Below are positions 30,038 to 39,714 of a stretch of DNA of 64,000 nucleotides, piece after piece; positions within the stretch are counted from its first letter, which is position 1; each line of letters opens with the position of its first letter. Position numbers and translations under genes: made by a program. This stretch comes from an uncultured Alphaproteobacteria bacterium. GTDB taxonomy: Bacteria; Pseudomonadota; Alphaproteobacteria; Micropepsales; Micropepsaceae. The stretch is taken from contig CAIUCH010000050.1 in the NCBI GenBank assembly GCA_903897605.1, positions 1 to 64,000 of the forward strand, in the 5' to 3' direction. A model generated the notes under the pieces. That model saw only the letters and a list, made by a program, of their open reading frames with translations. It was not told the DNA's origin and made no database searches.

Positions 30038-30569
30038 CGTCGCCCTCCTCGAGATTGTTGCGCAAAGTCTTCAACGCCCTGTGCACGCCAACCTTTACAG
30101 CCGATTCCGACATGCCGGTTTGCGCCGCGACTTCCTGGGTGGAAAATCCTTCCAGCTTGGCTTTGCGCACCAGGTCGGCCCGCGCCTTGGGCAGGGTGGC
30201 CAGCAGCTTGTTGACATCGCGTTTGGCGCCAGCGGCTTCGGCCTCGTCGCGGGCAAAGAGTTCTGGCGCATCGTCCAGGGGCACGGCGGCGCGGCGTTTG
30301 CTGCGGCGATATTCGTCGATCAATTTGTAGCGTGCGATGCCATAGACCCAGGCTGTGAAGGGTTGCGAGGTATCGTAGGTGGCACGGCGCGTATGCATCG
30401 CAATCAATGTCTCCTGCACCAGGTCCTCGGCATCGGCTGGCCCGACCCTGCGGCCATAATATGCCCGCAAATGACTTCCCAGGGCCGCCAGCAGCATCCG
30501 ATAGGCGGCGCCATCGCCCGCCAGCGCTGCGATCATCCAGGCGCGGTATTGGGTCTCTTCCGCGATCAA
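30024..30569 (-). CDS. ECF sigma-70 factor (SigF-like)
   Basis: DAEDLVQETLIAMHTRRATYDTSQPFTAWVYGIARYKLIDEYRR; KLEGFSTQEVAAQTGMSESAVKVGVHRALKTLR. Confidence 0.9.
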   Translation of the reverse strand: MIAEETQYRAWMIAALAGDGAAYRMLLAALGSHLRAYYGRRVGPADAEDLVQETLIAMHTRRATYDTSQPFTAWVYGIARYKLIDEYRRSKRRAAVPLDDAPELFARDEAEAAGAKRDVNKLLATLPKARADLVRKAKLEGFSTQEVAAQTGMSESAVKVGVHRALKTLRNNLEEGDDENR

Positions 30570-30584
30570 TCCAGGCTCCCATAG

Positions 30585-30610
30585 TTCGTGGGGGCTGGCG
30601 AAATAGTTAC
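30585..30610 (-). promoter_or_regulatory. Putative autoregulatory ECF promoter (site C)
   Basis: On the - strand GTAACT-N16-CGAA; CGAA lies 16 bp before the sigma factor start. Confidence 0.65.
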
Positions 30611-30702
30611 GCCCCGGAAGGGCGGCTCCAATACGGACAGGAAGGTCATGAAACCGCTTTTACGCTGCCGCCCACCCGCTCGCAATTGGGCGGTCCGGAA
30701 GG

Positions 30703-30727
30703 GTAACTAAATTCGGTAGCGGCCGAA
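30703..30727 (+). promoter_or_regulatory. Putative ECF promoter (site D)
   Basis: GTAACT (30703-30708) - N15 - CGAA (30724-30727) upstream of peroxiredoxin gene; spacer one nt shorter than sites A-C. Confidence 0.45.
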
Positions 30728-30759
30728 TTTGGGGCATGCGGACGTAACAGGAGACAAAT

Positions 30760-31323
30760 TTGGGCAAATTCATCGCGGCGCTGCTTTTGAGCTTGGGATT
30801 GGCATTGCCGGCGGCAGCCAATCCGGAATTCGACCTTGGGCCTCCGACGGGATCCAAGGTGCCTGCGATCGGCATGCCGCTCGACCACACCGGCACCGCC
30901 CGTTCGATGAATTCCCTGATGGGAAAGAACGGGATGGTGTTCTTCTTTTTTCGCTCGGCGGCCTGGTGCCCCTACTGCAAGGCCCAATTGATCGACCTCA
31001 ACAATGGCGCCGCGGAAATTCAAAAACGTGGCTACGCCCTGGTGGGAATTTCCTACGATCAGCCAAAGGTACAAGCCGATTTCATCGCCGAGCGCGCAAT
31101 CAAATACACGCTCCTCAGCGATCCGAAATCGGAGGTCATCGACCGTTACGGCTTGCGCGATCCGCAATACAAGAAGGGCAGCCTTGCCTATGGCGTCCCG
31201 CGGCCGATCATCTTCATTTTGGACCGCGATGGCGTTGTGAAAGCCAAACTTTACGAGGACACCTATACCAAACGGCCGCCCACCAGCGTGGTGATCGAGA
31301 CTTTGGACAAAGTCGGGCATTGA
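30760..31323 (+). CDS. Exported peroxiredoxin/AhpC-TSA thioredoxin-fold protein
   Basis: Signal peptide; FFFRSAAWCPYCKAQLIDLNNGAAEIQKRGYALVGISYD; TTG start. Confidence 0.85.
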   Translation: MGKFIAALLLSLGLALPAAANPEFDLGPPTGSKVPAIGMPLDHTGTARSMNSLMGKNGMVFFFFRSAAWCPYCKAQLIDLNNGAAEIQKRGYALVGISYDQPKVQADFIAERAIKYTLLSDPKSEVIDRYGLRDPQYKKGSLAYGVPRPIIFILDRDGVVKAKLYEDTYTKRPPTSVVIETLDKVGH

Positions 31324-31516
31324 CCCCTGCAACGACGCCGGCCGGCTTTGGTACCCGATCTCCAGATGCCAAAACTGGCCGCGATTGCTGCAGGGTTGCA
31401 TTTTTTGGACTTGAGGGCACCCCTCTGGCCATGGATCGGGCCGCATCCATGCAATAGTCTCTCCATGCCGCCGGCAGAAAATATCAATCGGGCCGGCTCA
31501 GTCTGGGAGGGACACC

Positions 31517-32167
31517 ATGAACAATACTGCATTGAAAACTCTGGTTATTGCGTCAGTTTTGAGTCCGGTGGCCGCGCTAGCTCAGGCCGGGGCGACACCG
31601 CCAACGACCGCCACAGTCATCACCAAGGAAGAAATCGCCAAGATCAGCGCAACCGAACAGTCCCAGCGAACCCGGGATGAGAACGCAAAAGTTGTCGATA
31701 TCGGCGGCGGTTACAGCATGGAACTCGGGATCGTTCACCGAAGCTCTACCCGGACCCCGGCGCCTCCGCGTGCCGCCGGCGCGGCGCCGGCAGAGGAACG
31801 CGGAGCATGCGGGCGCACGATGGCCACTCTTCCTGCGGGCGGGCTGCCGGGCGGCCTGACACATGACGGCCAGACCGAAGGCTATTACATCACTTCCGGC
31901 GGCGGAACGGCGTTCATTGACGGCTATATCGTCAATGGACAACACAGCACGGCAAACCCCGATGGTGGACCGAACGGGCCGACCTGCGGTGGCACGAGCT
32001 ATGGCTCGAACAAAATCGAACTGAAAGTTGGTGACGTGCTGATCGTTCCGCCGGGCGTCGTGCACGGCTGGGCCGACATCCCGGATCATGTGGACTATCT
32101 CACCTTCCGGCCGTCGCATGGCGTGATGAAGAACGGCTGGGTGAATCCGACGATTGCGAGTAAATGA
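31517..32167 (+). CDS. Exported cupin-domain protein
   Basis: Signal peptide; LTHDGQTEGYYITSGGGTAFIDG ... LKVGDVLIVPPGVVHGWADIPDHVDYLTFR. Confidence 0.75.
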   Translation: MNNTALKTLVIASVLSPVAALAQAGATPPTTATVITKEEIAKISATEQSQRTRDENAKVVDIGGGYSMELGIVHRSSTRTPAPPRAAGAAPAEERGACGRTMATLPAGGLPGGLTHDGQTEGYYITSGGGTAFIDGYIVNGQHSTANPDGGPNGPTCGGTSYGSNKIELKVGDVLIVPPGVVHGWADIPDHVDYLTFRPSHGVMKNGWVNPTIASK

Positions 32168-32182
32168 CGTTGTCACCTGTCC

Positions 32183-32220
32183 GCCTGTACCACGCGTGTC
32201 CATCCTTGCGTGGTACAGGC
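32183..32220. terminator. Perfect 13-bp hairpin after cupin gene, no T-tract
   Basis: GCCTGTACCACGC (32183-32195), 12-nt loop, GCGTGGTACAGGC (32208-32220). Confidence 0.55.
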
Positions 32221-32484
32221 GCAGTCTGGCTTGCTCATTTCGCACCGGGTGGTTTGAGGGCGCTCAGAGTGCGAGCTTGGGGCCCGAGCGCGCTTTGCTT
32301 TTGAACGCGGTTGCAATTGGTTTGCAGCTACGCCATTGCGCATCAATTGACGAATATACCCAGCGTTTCGCAATCATGCGAATTTCTGGCGATGTCGAGA
32401 CCGCGCGGGAATGGGCGCCCGTGCATCACGCCGAGATACAATCGATGATCCTGGGTTCAAAATTGTGCCTTGACCGCACCTCCA

Positions 32485-33921
32485 ATGACGCAGGCGCAGA
32501 TGGTCCAAGCCGTGATACGCAAGACACGCGTGCGTAAGAGCTCCGCCATTGCGGCCATTCTGGCATGGGCTGTTGGACTGGCGCTGAGCCTATCTTTCTG
32601 GCCTGGCATTATGATCTGGGACAGTGCCCGCCAGTATAGACAGGCGCTGAGCGGTCATTTCGACGACTGGCATCCGCCGTTGATGGAGTGGATCTGGCGG
32701 CAGTTCATTGCGCTGGCCCCGGGCCCGGCGCCGATGCTGGTTTTGCAACTTGGCATTTACGGCGCAGCGATGGGGCTGCTGACTTACCGGACTTGGCGAG
32801 ATGGACGCGGACACCAAGCCGTTTGGCTGGCTGCCACCGGCCTGTTTCCACCGACGCTGCTGTTGATGGCGACGATCACCAAGGACGCATTGACGGCGGC
32901 CATGCTTCTTGCCGCCTTTGTCCTTCTTGGCTGTGCCCGCGATAACGGTGACAAGCTGGCGCGTGCGGCCGGTATTGCCTGCATCCTGACCGCCGCATGC
33001 CTGCGCTTCAACACGTTCCTGGCCGCTCTCCCATTGCTCCTGCTGGCGATGCCGTCGGGCTGGACTGGCCATCGCGGACGCAAGGCGCTGGCCTTGGCCG
33101 GTGCCACCATCGTGTTGCTTCTGGCCATGCCGGTGACGAACCGGTTGCTGCGAGCCGAACGCAGCGGCGTCGAACTATCGCTGGTGATCTTCGATCTGGG
33201 TGGCATCACCGCATTTAGCGGCAGCAACGCCTTCCCGCCGATGACGGTCAGCGATCCGATTGCCGTCAACCATCATTGCTACCTTCCGGAGCGATGGGAC
33301 AGTTACAGTTGGTGGGTCAATCCTCCTTGCCCAATCGAATTCACGGCGGTACGCCGCGCTTTTGCGGAACAGCACATCAACCCGGAATTCTTCTGGTTGA
33401 AAGCAATTCTCGTGCATCCATTGGCTTATGCCAGCCATCGACTTGGCCATTGGAACATTGCCAGCCATTTTCTTGTGCGTCAGCCCGTCGAACGCTGGAT
33501 TATCAGTGCCACCGATCCCAATGAGTGGGGTTTTCGGATCGCGCCAAACGCCGCAAATCGGGCGGTCGCCGCCGCGACTTGGGCGCTTGATCGTACCCCG
33601 CTCGGCTGGCCATGCTGGTGGCTGGCGCTGTCATTCGGCCTGGTGATGCTCGGCCGCCGGCTGCTTCAGGCGGAGCAGATGCTGGCACTTGCCGGTTCGG
33701 CTTTGCTCTACGATCTCGGCTATGCCGTTTTCAGCGTCGCTGCCGAACTTCGCTATTACTGTTGGCCAATCATGGCGACATTGATCGCGACAGTGATGTT
33801 TGTCGGACAATGGAGACGAACACCCGCAGCGCATCGACCTGGCAGGACACATCAGGCACTGGCCGCCGCGCCATTGCTGCTGGTGACTTTGTTTGGGCTG
33901 GGTTGGCGCTGGCTTGGCTAA
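32485..33921 (+). CDS. Polytopic membrane protein, possible glycosyltransferase-like
   Basis: Many TM segments; SFWPGIMIWDSARQYRQALSGHFDDWHPPLMEWIW resembles GT-C/PMT-like membrane proteins. Confidence 0.6.
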   Translation: MTQAQMVQAVIRKTRVRKSSAIAAILAWAVGLALSLSFWPGIMIWDSARQYRQALSGHFDDWHPPLMEWIWRQFIALAPGPAPMLVLQLGIYGAAMGLLTYRTWRDGRGHQAVWLAATGLFPPTLLLMATITKDALTAAMLLAAFVLLGCARDNGDKLARAAGIACILTAACLRFNTFLAALPLLLLAMPSGWTGHRGRKALALAGATIVLLLAMPVTNRLLRAERSGVELSLVIFDLGGITAFSGSNAFPPMTVSDPIAVNHHCYLPERWDSYSWWVNPPCPIEFTAVRRAFAEQHINPEFFWLKAILVHPLAYASHRLGHWNIASHFLVRQPVERWIISATDPNEWGFRIAPNAANRAVAAATWALDRTPLGWPCWWLALSFGLVMLGRRLLQAEQMLALAGSALLYDLGYAVFSVAAELRYYCWPIMATLIATVMFVGQWRRTPAAHRPGRTHQALAAAPLLLVTLFGLGWRWLG

Positions 33922-33958
33922 GGCAAATGCCCGTGCCCTGGCACACATGACGCGGCGA

Positions 33959-34013
33959 ATATTTTGTACCGGCGGAACCTGGCGTTAATGCATTGAGCGC
34001 TGCCTGATCTTGA
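33959..34013. repeat. Remnant related to the IS3 scar at 5925-5978
   Basis: atattttgtaccggcgg followed by ttaatgcat..g.gc, as at 5925 (atattttgtaccggcggg...tttattgcatcggcgc); adjacent - strand codons ...RLKIRQRSMH* parallel ...SLDQRAPMQ*. Confidence 0.5.
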
Positions 34014-34250
34014 GGCGCGGCGGCATTCTAATGGCTATCTTAGGCTGGGAGCGATTGCAGCAGAGATGTTCCGGGGAGGTGGGTGGGCAACACCCGGCGC
34101 GCGGAATAGATAGACCCGCAAAAATTCGCCGTTTTTCGCCGTTGTTCAGTTTCGCGCAATAGATTCCGTCCATAAAATGGAAAATTGTGGCATGGCGATA
34201 ATTTCTCCCGTATTTGTGGTCCATCGAGGCGGCTGCGCAGGAACTCAAGG

Positions 34251-35396
34251 ATGTCTGGTTTTATCCGGAACGTGACCATGGCGGCCGCCGCAAGCGTGCT
34301 GTGCCTTTCCGGCTGCAGCCGCGGCGAAACCCAGCAGGCGAAGCCGGTTCCTCCCGATGTGGCCTTTATCGTCATCCGCACGGCCTCGGCAGCGCAGATC
34401 GAGGACCTGCCGGGCAAGACGGAAGCCTATGCCGTCTCGGACATCCGCCCTCAAGTCAGCGGGAAATTGGAGGCGCGGCTGTTCACCGAGGGAAGCACGG
34501 TCGATGCGGGCCAGCCGCTGTATCAAATCGACCGGGCGCCCTATCAAGCCGCCTTTGACGGCGCAGCCGCGATTCTTCAGAACGCGCAGGACAATCTGGC
34601 CCTGGCGGAGGGCAAGGCCAAGCGCTACGCCGAGCTTCTCAACCAATTCGCCATCAGCAAGCAGGATTATGACAGCGTTCAGGCGGCCTATAAGCAGGCG
34701 GCGACCATCGTGGCGCAGCAGAAGGCCAGCCTCGACAACGCGCAGTTCAATCTCGACAACACGATCATTCGTTCGCCGATTGCCGGCTATATCGGCCGTT
34801 CTTTCATGACGCCGGGCACGCTGGTGACCGCGTATCAGACCAATGCACTCGCCACGGTCGAATCCCTCAATCCGATCTATGTCGATATCGCCGTGTCGAG
34901 CAATCGGCTTACCGCCCTCAAGCAGAAGCTCGCCACCAATCAGAGGCTGGGGAATGGTTCCGCCGCCGCGCATGTGCAGCTGCAGCTCGATGATGGAACG
35001 ACTTATCCCCTCGAAGGCAAGCTGCCCTTTACCAACATCACCTTCGACAGGGACGCCGGAAAGGTGCTGCTGCGCGCGCTGTTTCCCAATCCGAAACTTC
35101 TTCTGTCACCCGGCATGAATGTGCGCGTGACCTATTCGGACGGAACCAACAATGACACGATTTTCGCGCCGAAATCCGCCATCGCCCACGATGCGAAGGG
35201 GGAGGCGTCGGCGCTCATCATCGACCGCAAAGGGATCGTCCGCCGGCGCATTCTCAAGATCGATAATGCGCTCGGCGATTTGTGCCTGGTCATGGATGGT
35301 CTGACGCCGGGAGACAGACTGGTTGTGAATGCGCCGCGCAGCCTGGCGCCGGACATGCCCGTCCATCCCGTGCCGGCGGCACGTCCCTACTCATGA
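34251..35396 (+). CDS. RND-efflux periplasmic adaptor (MFP) lipoprotein
   Basis: VLCLSGCSRGE lipobox; DIRPQVSGKLEARLFTEGSTVDAGQPLYQIDRAPYQAAFDGA; NTIIRSPIAGYIGRSFMTPGTLVTA. Confidence 0.9.
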   Translation: MSGFIRNVTMAAAASVLCLSGCSRGETQQAKPVPPDVAFIVIRTASAAQIEDLPGKTEAYAVSDIRPQVSGKLEARLFTEGSTVDAGQPLYQIDRAPYQAAFDGAAAILQNAQDNLALAEGKAKRYAELLNQFAISKQDYDSVQAAYKQAATIVAQQKASLDNAQFNLDNTIIRSPIAGYIGRSFMTPGTLVTAYQTNALATVESLNPIYVDIAVSSNRLTALKQKLATNQRLGNGSAAAHVQLQLDDGTTYPLEGKLPFTNITFDRDAGKVLLRALFPNPKLLLSPGMNVRVTYSDGTNNDTIFAPKSAIAHDAKGEASALIIDRKGIVRRRILKIDNALGDLCLVMDGLTPGDRLVVNAPRSLAPDMPVHPVPAARPYS

Positions 35397-35550
35397 GCGC
35401 ATATGATCGCGGCCGTGTAAGATCGGTGGATCATCCTTGCTTATTGCCTGCGGGTTGACCGCGCCGTCGGCTGGCAAAGGCGGCCAAGCGCGTCTGTTCG
35501 AAATACACACTTCGGCACTTCGGGTAGATTCAGGAATGTCAGGCCGTTCG

Positions 35551-36252
35551 TCAAATCCGCAAAGCCGGGCCGCTTCCTCGCACATGCTCGCTCCAAAGCT
35601 CCCCAGCTAGAAGCCCGGCCGTCCCGCCGACAAACGCACCGCCAACCACATCGCCAAGGAAATGCCAGCCGCCTATGACCAGCACGGCCCCGGTGACGAA
35701 GAGAACCATCGCGAATGGGACGATCATACGCGGATAAAGTCTCATCAGGACCCCAACGAACGCCGACGCCACGACCATATGGCTCGATGGAAAGCTTGAG
35801 CTCTGACCGCCATGAAAAAAGTGAAAGACACCCGTCATTGGGGTCAAAAAGTATTCGGAAGGATTTTGACGGCCAAACAGCAATTTGAGCACGAATTCAT
35901 TCGCGGAATATGCGGAAAGCGAGGCGCAGCACGCCAAAAGCACTGCCTTGGCCAAATCCGGCAAGCTGCCGCGGATGACGCGGGCAATTGCCAGCGACAA
36001 AATAATGATCATCTGGGTAGCAACCACGACCGGACCGCTAAGGGCCCGCCCGATGTCCTCAACGCGGCCAACATTACCCAAGAAGAAGGATGCAACTGGG
36101 TAATCGAAGAAACGAATGCAGACGAAGACCAAAATGACCGCCGCAAGGAGGCCGGCGCCCCATAGTAAAAATATTTTCCACAGACCCATTGAAAACCATT
36201 TGATCGCAAAAAGACGAAAGGAGCGATCGCGCCGCCCGCTTACCGTACCCAT
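35551..36252 (-). CDS. PAP2-superfamily membrane phosphatase
   Basis: LLFGRQNPSEYF, SSFPSSHMVVASAFVGVLMRLYPR, GGWHFLGDVVGGAFVGG; start codon uncertain. Confidence 0.85.
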   Translation of the reverse strand: MGTVSGRRDRSFRLFAIKWFSMGLWKIFLLWGAGLLAAVILVFVCIRFFDYPVASFFLGNVGRVEDIGRALSGPVVVATQMIIILSLAIARVIRGSLPDLAKAVLLACCASLSAYSANEFVLKLLFGRQNPSEYFLTPMTGVFHFFHGGQSSSFPSSHMVVASAFVGVLMRLYPRMIVPFAMVLFVTGAVLVIGGWHFLGDVVGGAFVGGTAGLLAGELWSEHVRGSGPALRI

Positions 36253-36359
36253 ATCGTCAAATATACCTCCTGCTTTCGAAGTCAACGCTGCCACTGCGCC
36301 TTTGCAAGGGCACACGGCTCCGGTCAGATACCAAAATCGTGGCGAAAGCCGTGCTTCTA

Positions 36360-36393
36360 AACTAACATCGGGTTCGGGCCACTCACTGGGGGC
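36360..36393. repeat. IS-end remnant matching 99-132
   Basis: aactaacatcg-N8-ccactcactgggggc. Confidence 0.55.
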
Positions 36394-36428
36394 AGCCCGG
36401 ATTCAAATGGAAGCCTAAAGGAGCACGA

Positions 36429-38117
36429 ATGATTTCCAGGCGCTCATTTCTTGGACAAACCGTGGCGACCGGCATGTCGGCCGCCACGGTACCGGCTTCC
36501 GGTGCCATGGCCGAGGTGAAGAACCGTCCGCGGCGCGATTCCAGCTTCGTTGAGATACTCCGGATGCCCGACTCGGTGACCGCATTCTCCGGATTGGATA
36601 CACACCTGCCGCTCCAAATGGATGGACGCAGCTTTGCCGCCCGCGATATTATGGTCCACGTGGATGTGCAATCCGCGGAATTGAACCTCCGCCTGACGGC
36701 GCCCGCCACAGAGCTGACGCATATCCATGTGCGCTGGCTGGCCGCCATACATCCGAAAATCATTTGCCTTGGCGATCATTGGGAGCGCAGTTACGGCGAT
36801 CTTGCCTGGCGCGGCATGGTGCCGGACAGAGCGATGCCGTGGTACTTCGCCACTCATGACGGCAGCGCGGCGCATGCCTATGGCGTGAAGACGGGCGCAG
36901 GCGCCATGTGCTTCTGGCAGATCGATCCCGAGGGGATTTCGGTCTGGCTCGACGTCCGCAATGGCGGGGACGGCGTGCTTTTGGGCAGTCGCGAACTGCA
37001 TGCCGCCACCGTGGTGACGCGCCGTGGCGCGGCGAACGAATCGCCGATGGTTGCGCTACGCTCCTTTTGTGGGCGGATGTCGCCCGCGCCGCGGCTGCTC
37101 AAGACGGCGGTCTATGGGGTCAACGACTGGTATTACGCCTATGGCAAAAACAACCAGAATATGTTGCTGCGTATGGCCGACTTGGTGGCGGAGCTCGCGC
37201 CCCCGGCCGGTCCCAGGCCCTATGCGGTTGTCGACGAGGGATGGAAGGATGGCTCCGCCACCTTCCCCAGCATGGCCAGCTACGCCGCGCAGGTGAAACA
37301 GAGAGGCGTGCATCCCGGTATATGGATCCGTCCGCTCAGGGCCATGCCCGGCGCCGATCCCAAGCTGTTGCTGCCGAATAAGCGCTTTGGCGAACGCGCC
37401 AGCCGCTACCAGGAGCTGGCTTTTGATCCCACCATTGCCGAGGCGCTGGCGCTCGTCACCCGCCAGGCAAAAGACACAGCCGATTGGGGCTTCGAGCTGG
37501 TGAAGCACGACTATTCCACCTACGACTTGCTCGGCCAGTGGGGCTTCGAAATGGGCGCTACGCCGACCTTGCCTGGCTGGCACTTCAATGACCGCACCCG
37601 CACCAATGCCGAGATCATTCTCGACCTTTACAACGCGCTGCGCACCGCCGTCGGCGATCGGACGGCGATTTTGGGTTGCAACACCGTGGGTCACCTCGGT
37701 GCGGGTGTTTTTGAAATGCAGCGCACCGGCGACGATGTCGGCGGGATGTGGGATCGCACCCGGCGCATGGGCGTGAACACCCTGGCTTACCGGCTGCCGC
37801 AGCACGGCACCTTCTTCCATCTGGACGCCGATTGCGTGGCGATCACCAAAGCGGCGCCGTGGGAGATGACCCGCCAGTGGCTGGATGTGGTGGCGCGCAG
37901 CAGGACGACTTTGTTCATTTCTCCGGAGGAAGGCGAAGTAGGGGCCGAACAGCGCGCCGCCCTGCGCCAAGCCTTTGCCGAAGTCACCGCGCCTGGACCT
38001 GGCGCCGAGCCGGCCGATTTCGTCCACGACACGACGCCCGAAGACTGGAAGCAGAGCTCCGGCCTGAAGCACTATTCCTGGTCTGGCGCCGCCGGGGCCT
38101 CGCCCTTTCCAGTCTGA
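36429..38117 (+). CDS. GH36/GH27-like glycoside hydrolase with Tat leader
   Basis: MISRRSFLGQTVATGMSAATVPASGAMA; GVNDWYYAYGKNN, VVDEGWKDG, GVHPGIWIRPL, FELVKHDYSTYDLLG, TAILGCNTVGHLGAG. Confidence 0.75.
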   Translation: MISRRSFLGQTVATGMSAATVPASGAMAEVKNRPRRDSSFVEILRMPDSVTAFSGLDTHLPLQMDGRSFAARDIMVHVDVQSAELNLRLTAPATELTHIHVRWLAAIHPKIICLGDHWERSYGDLAWRGMVPDRAMPWYFATHDGSAAHAYGVKTGAGAMCFWQIDPEGISVWLDVRNGGDGVLLGSRELHAATVVTRRGAANESPMVALRSFCGRMSPAPRLLKTAVYGVNDWYYAYGKNNQNMLLRMADLVAELAPPAGPRPYAVVDEGWKDGSATFPSMASYAAQVKQRGVHPGIWIRPLRAMPGADPKLLLPNKRFGERASRYQELAFDPTIAEALALVTRQAKDTADWGFELVKHDYSTYDLLGQWGFEMGATPTLPGWHFNDRTRTNAEIILDLYNALRTAVGDRTAILGCNTVGHLGAGVFEMQRTGDDVGGMWDRTRRMGVNTLAYRLPQHGTFFHLDADCVAITKAAPWEMTRQWLDVVARSRTTLFISPEEGEVGAEQRAALRQAFAEVTAPGPGAEPADFVHDTTPEDWKQSSGLKHYSWSGAAGASPFPV

Positions 38118-38436
38118 CCGGCGGTGAGGCGATACCACAGCGGCGAACGAATCTGGAATGATGACGGATCCAGCATTCGAGTTTCCGGTGGGGGGCCTGA
38201 TATCCCGCAAGCCCGCTTCGGACCCACCTGATTCGTATGGTTCGCCGTGTTGAATTCATCGGGTTGCCGGACATTCGACAATCCCACAACTCAGATATAT
38301 ATTTTCACCATATACAGAAATCAGTACCGCTTCCGCCGCGACTGCTACCGCCAAACACCAGCCGCGCCGATGTGCGTCTAGGCACTGTGCGGCAGACGAA
38401 GATTCTTGCAGCACATCAGCATTTCCGCATTGGCCC

Positions 38437-39714
38437 ATGACCTCAAATGCCGCCCCTCCAATCGTTGAAAAGCGCTATCTGCTGGCATTTCTTCTCGTCG
38501 CCAGCCTCTTCTTCTCATGGGCGCTGGCGGCCGCTTTAAATGATGTCCTTATCCGGCAATTCCAGAAGGCGCTGAACCTCAATCGAGGAGAAGCGAGCTT
38601 CATCCAACTCGCCTTCTATATCGGGTATTTCTGTGCCGCCCTGCCCGCTGGGCTCCTCATCCGGCGGATTGGCTACAAATCCGTGATGATAGTCGGATTG
38701 ATCCTCTATGCTTGCGGAGCATTCCTGTTCTATCCGGCTGCCGAAATTCGCGTCTATGGCGTGTTTCTTGCCGCGCTCTACACAATCGCATTTGGTTTGG
38801 CGTTTCTTGAAACGTCCGCGAATCCCTATGTTTCAATTCTGGGCGATCCCAAGACAGGGGCGGCGCGGCTAAACCTTGCGCAATCATTTTATGGAATAGG
38901 CGCGATCCTTGGTCCCTTTATCGGGGGCAAATTCATTTTCTCCGGGGTGGAACATTCCAAAGCCCAACTCTCCGCCATGTCGCCTGCCGCCCTCCTGGCG
39001 TACCGGGCCGTGGAAGCCAAGGCGGTGCAGATGCCCTATCTGGTCGTGGGGTTGTCGATGTGTGCTCTGGCCATCGTCATTGGGCTTACCCGCTTTCCAT
39101 CGATTGCGACGCCGCAAAAGACGATCGCATTGCAAGCGGACCGGGTATTTTCAGTTTTGCGCCATGGCCGCTTGAGGCAGGCGATTGTCGCGCAATTCTT
39201 CTATGTCGGAGCCCAAGTCGGGATTTGGAGTTTTTTCATCGATTTTACCAAGGACGCCATGCCGTCGCTTTCGGAGCGCACTGCTGCCTACCTGCTCTCG
39301 GGCAGTTTGGGCCTTCTGATGATCGGCAGGGCGAGTGGCGCATTTATTCAGAGATATGTAAAACCGGCCAAACTTCTTGCAATTTATGCGGCAATTAATA
39401 TCGGTCTTTGTCTTGCGGCGTCATTCGCGGCCGGGCCTGCCGCGGTGGGCGCGCTCTGGTTCAGCAGTTTCTTCATGTCGATCATGTTTCCGACCATATT
39501 CGTCCTCGGTCTTGATGGCCTGGGAGAGCGGAAGGAACTTGGGTCGTCTTTCCTGATCATGTCGATCATCGGCGGGGCCGTGATCCCGCCCACCATCGGC
39601 ATCATTGCCGATCGTTTCACGGGTATTCATCTTGCGATGGTCGTGCCCGCGCTATGCTTTGGGATTTGCCTGACATTTGCATTCAAGGTGCTTCGCGACA
39701 AGGAGCCATCATGA
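38437..39714 (+). CDS. fucP: MFS transporter, L-fucose permease-like
   Basis: 12 TM; SLFFSWALAAALNDVLIRQFQKALNLNRGEASFIQLAFYIGYFCAALPAGLLIRRIGYK; LETSANPYVSILG. Confidence 0.82.
   Translation: MTSNAAPPIVEKRYLLAFLLVASLFFSWALAAALNDVLIRQFQKALNLNRGEASFIQLAFYIGYFCAALPAGLLIRRIGYKSVMIVGLILYACGAFLFYPAAEIRVYGVFLAALYTIAFGLAFLETSANPYVSILGDPKTGAARLNLAQSFYGIGAILGPFIGGKFIFSGVEHSKAQLSAMSPAALLAYRAVEAKAVQMPYLVVGLSMCALAIVIGLTRFPSIATPQKTIALQADRVFSVLRHGRLRQAIVAQFFYVGAQVGIWSFFIDFTKDAMPSLSERTAAYLLSGSLGLLMIGRASGAFIQRYVKPAKLLAIYAAINIGLCLAASFAAGPAAVGALWFSSFFMSIMFPTIFVLGLDGLGERKELGSSFLIMSIIGGAVIPPTIGIIADRFTGIHLAMVVPALCFGICLTFAFKVLRDKEPS

Noticed and set aside
32154-32537. 127-aa ORF between the cupin and membrane-protein genes
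   Set aside because: Contains the hairpin, overlaps both neighbours, no domain-like sequence.
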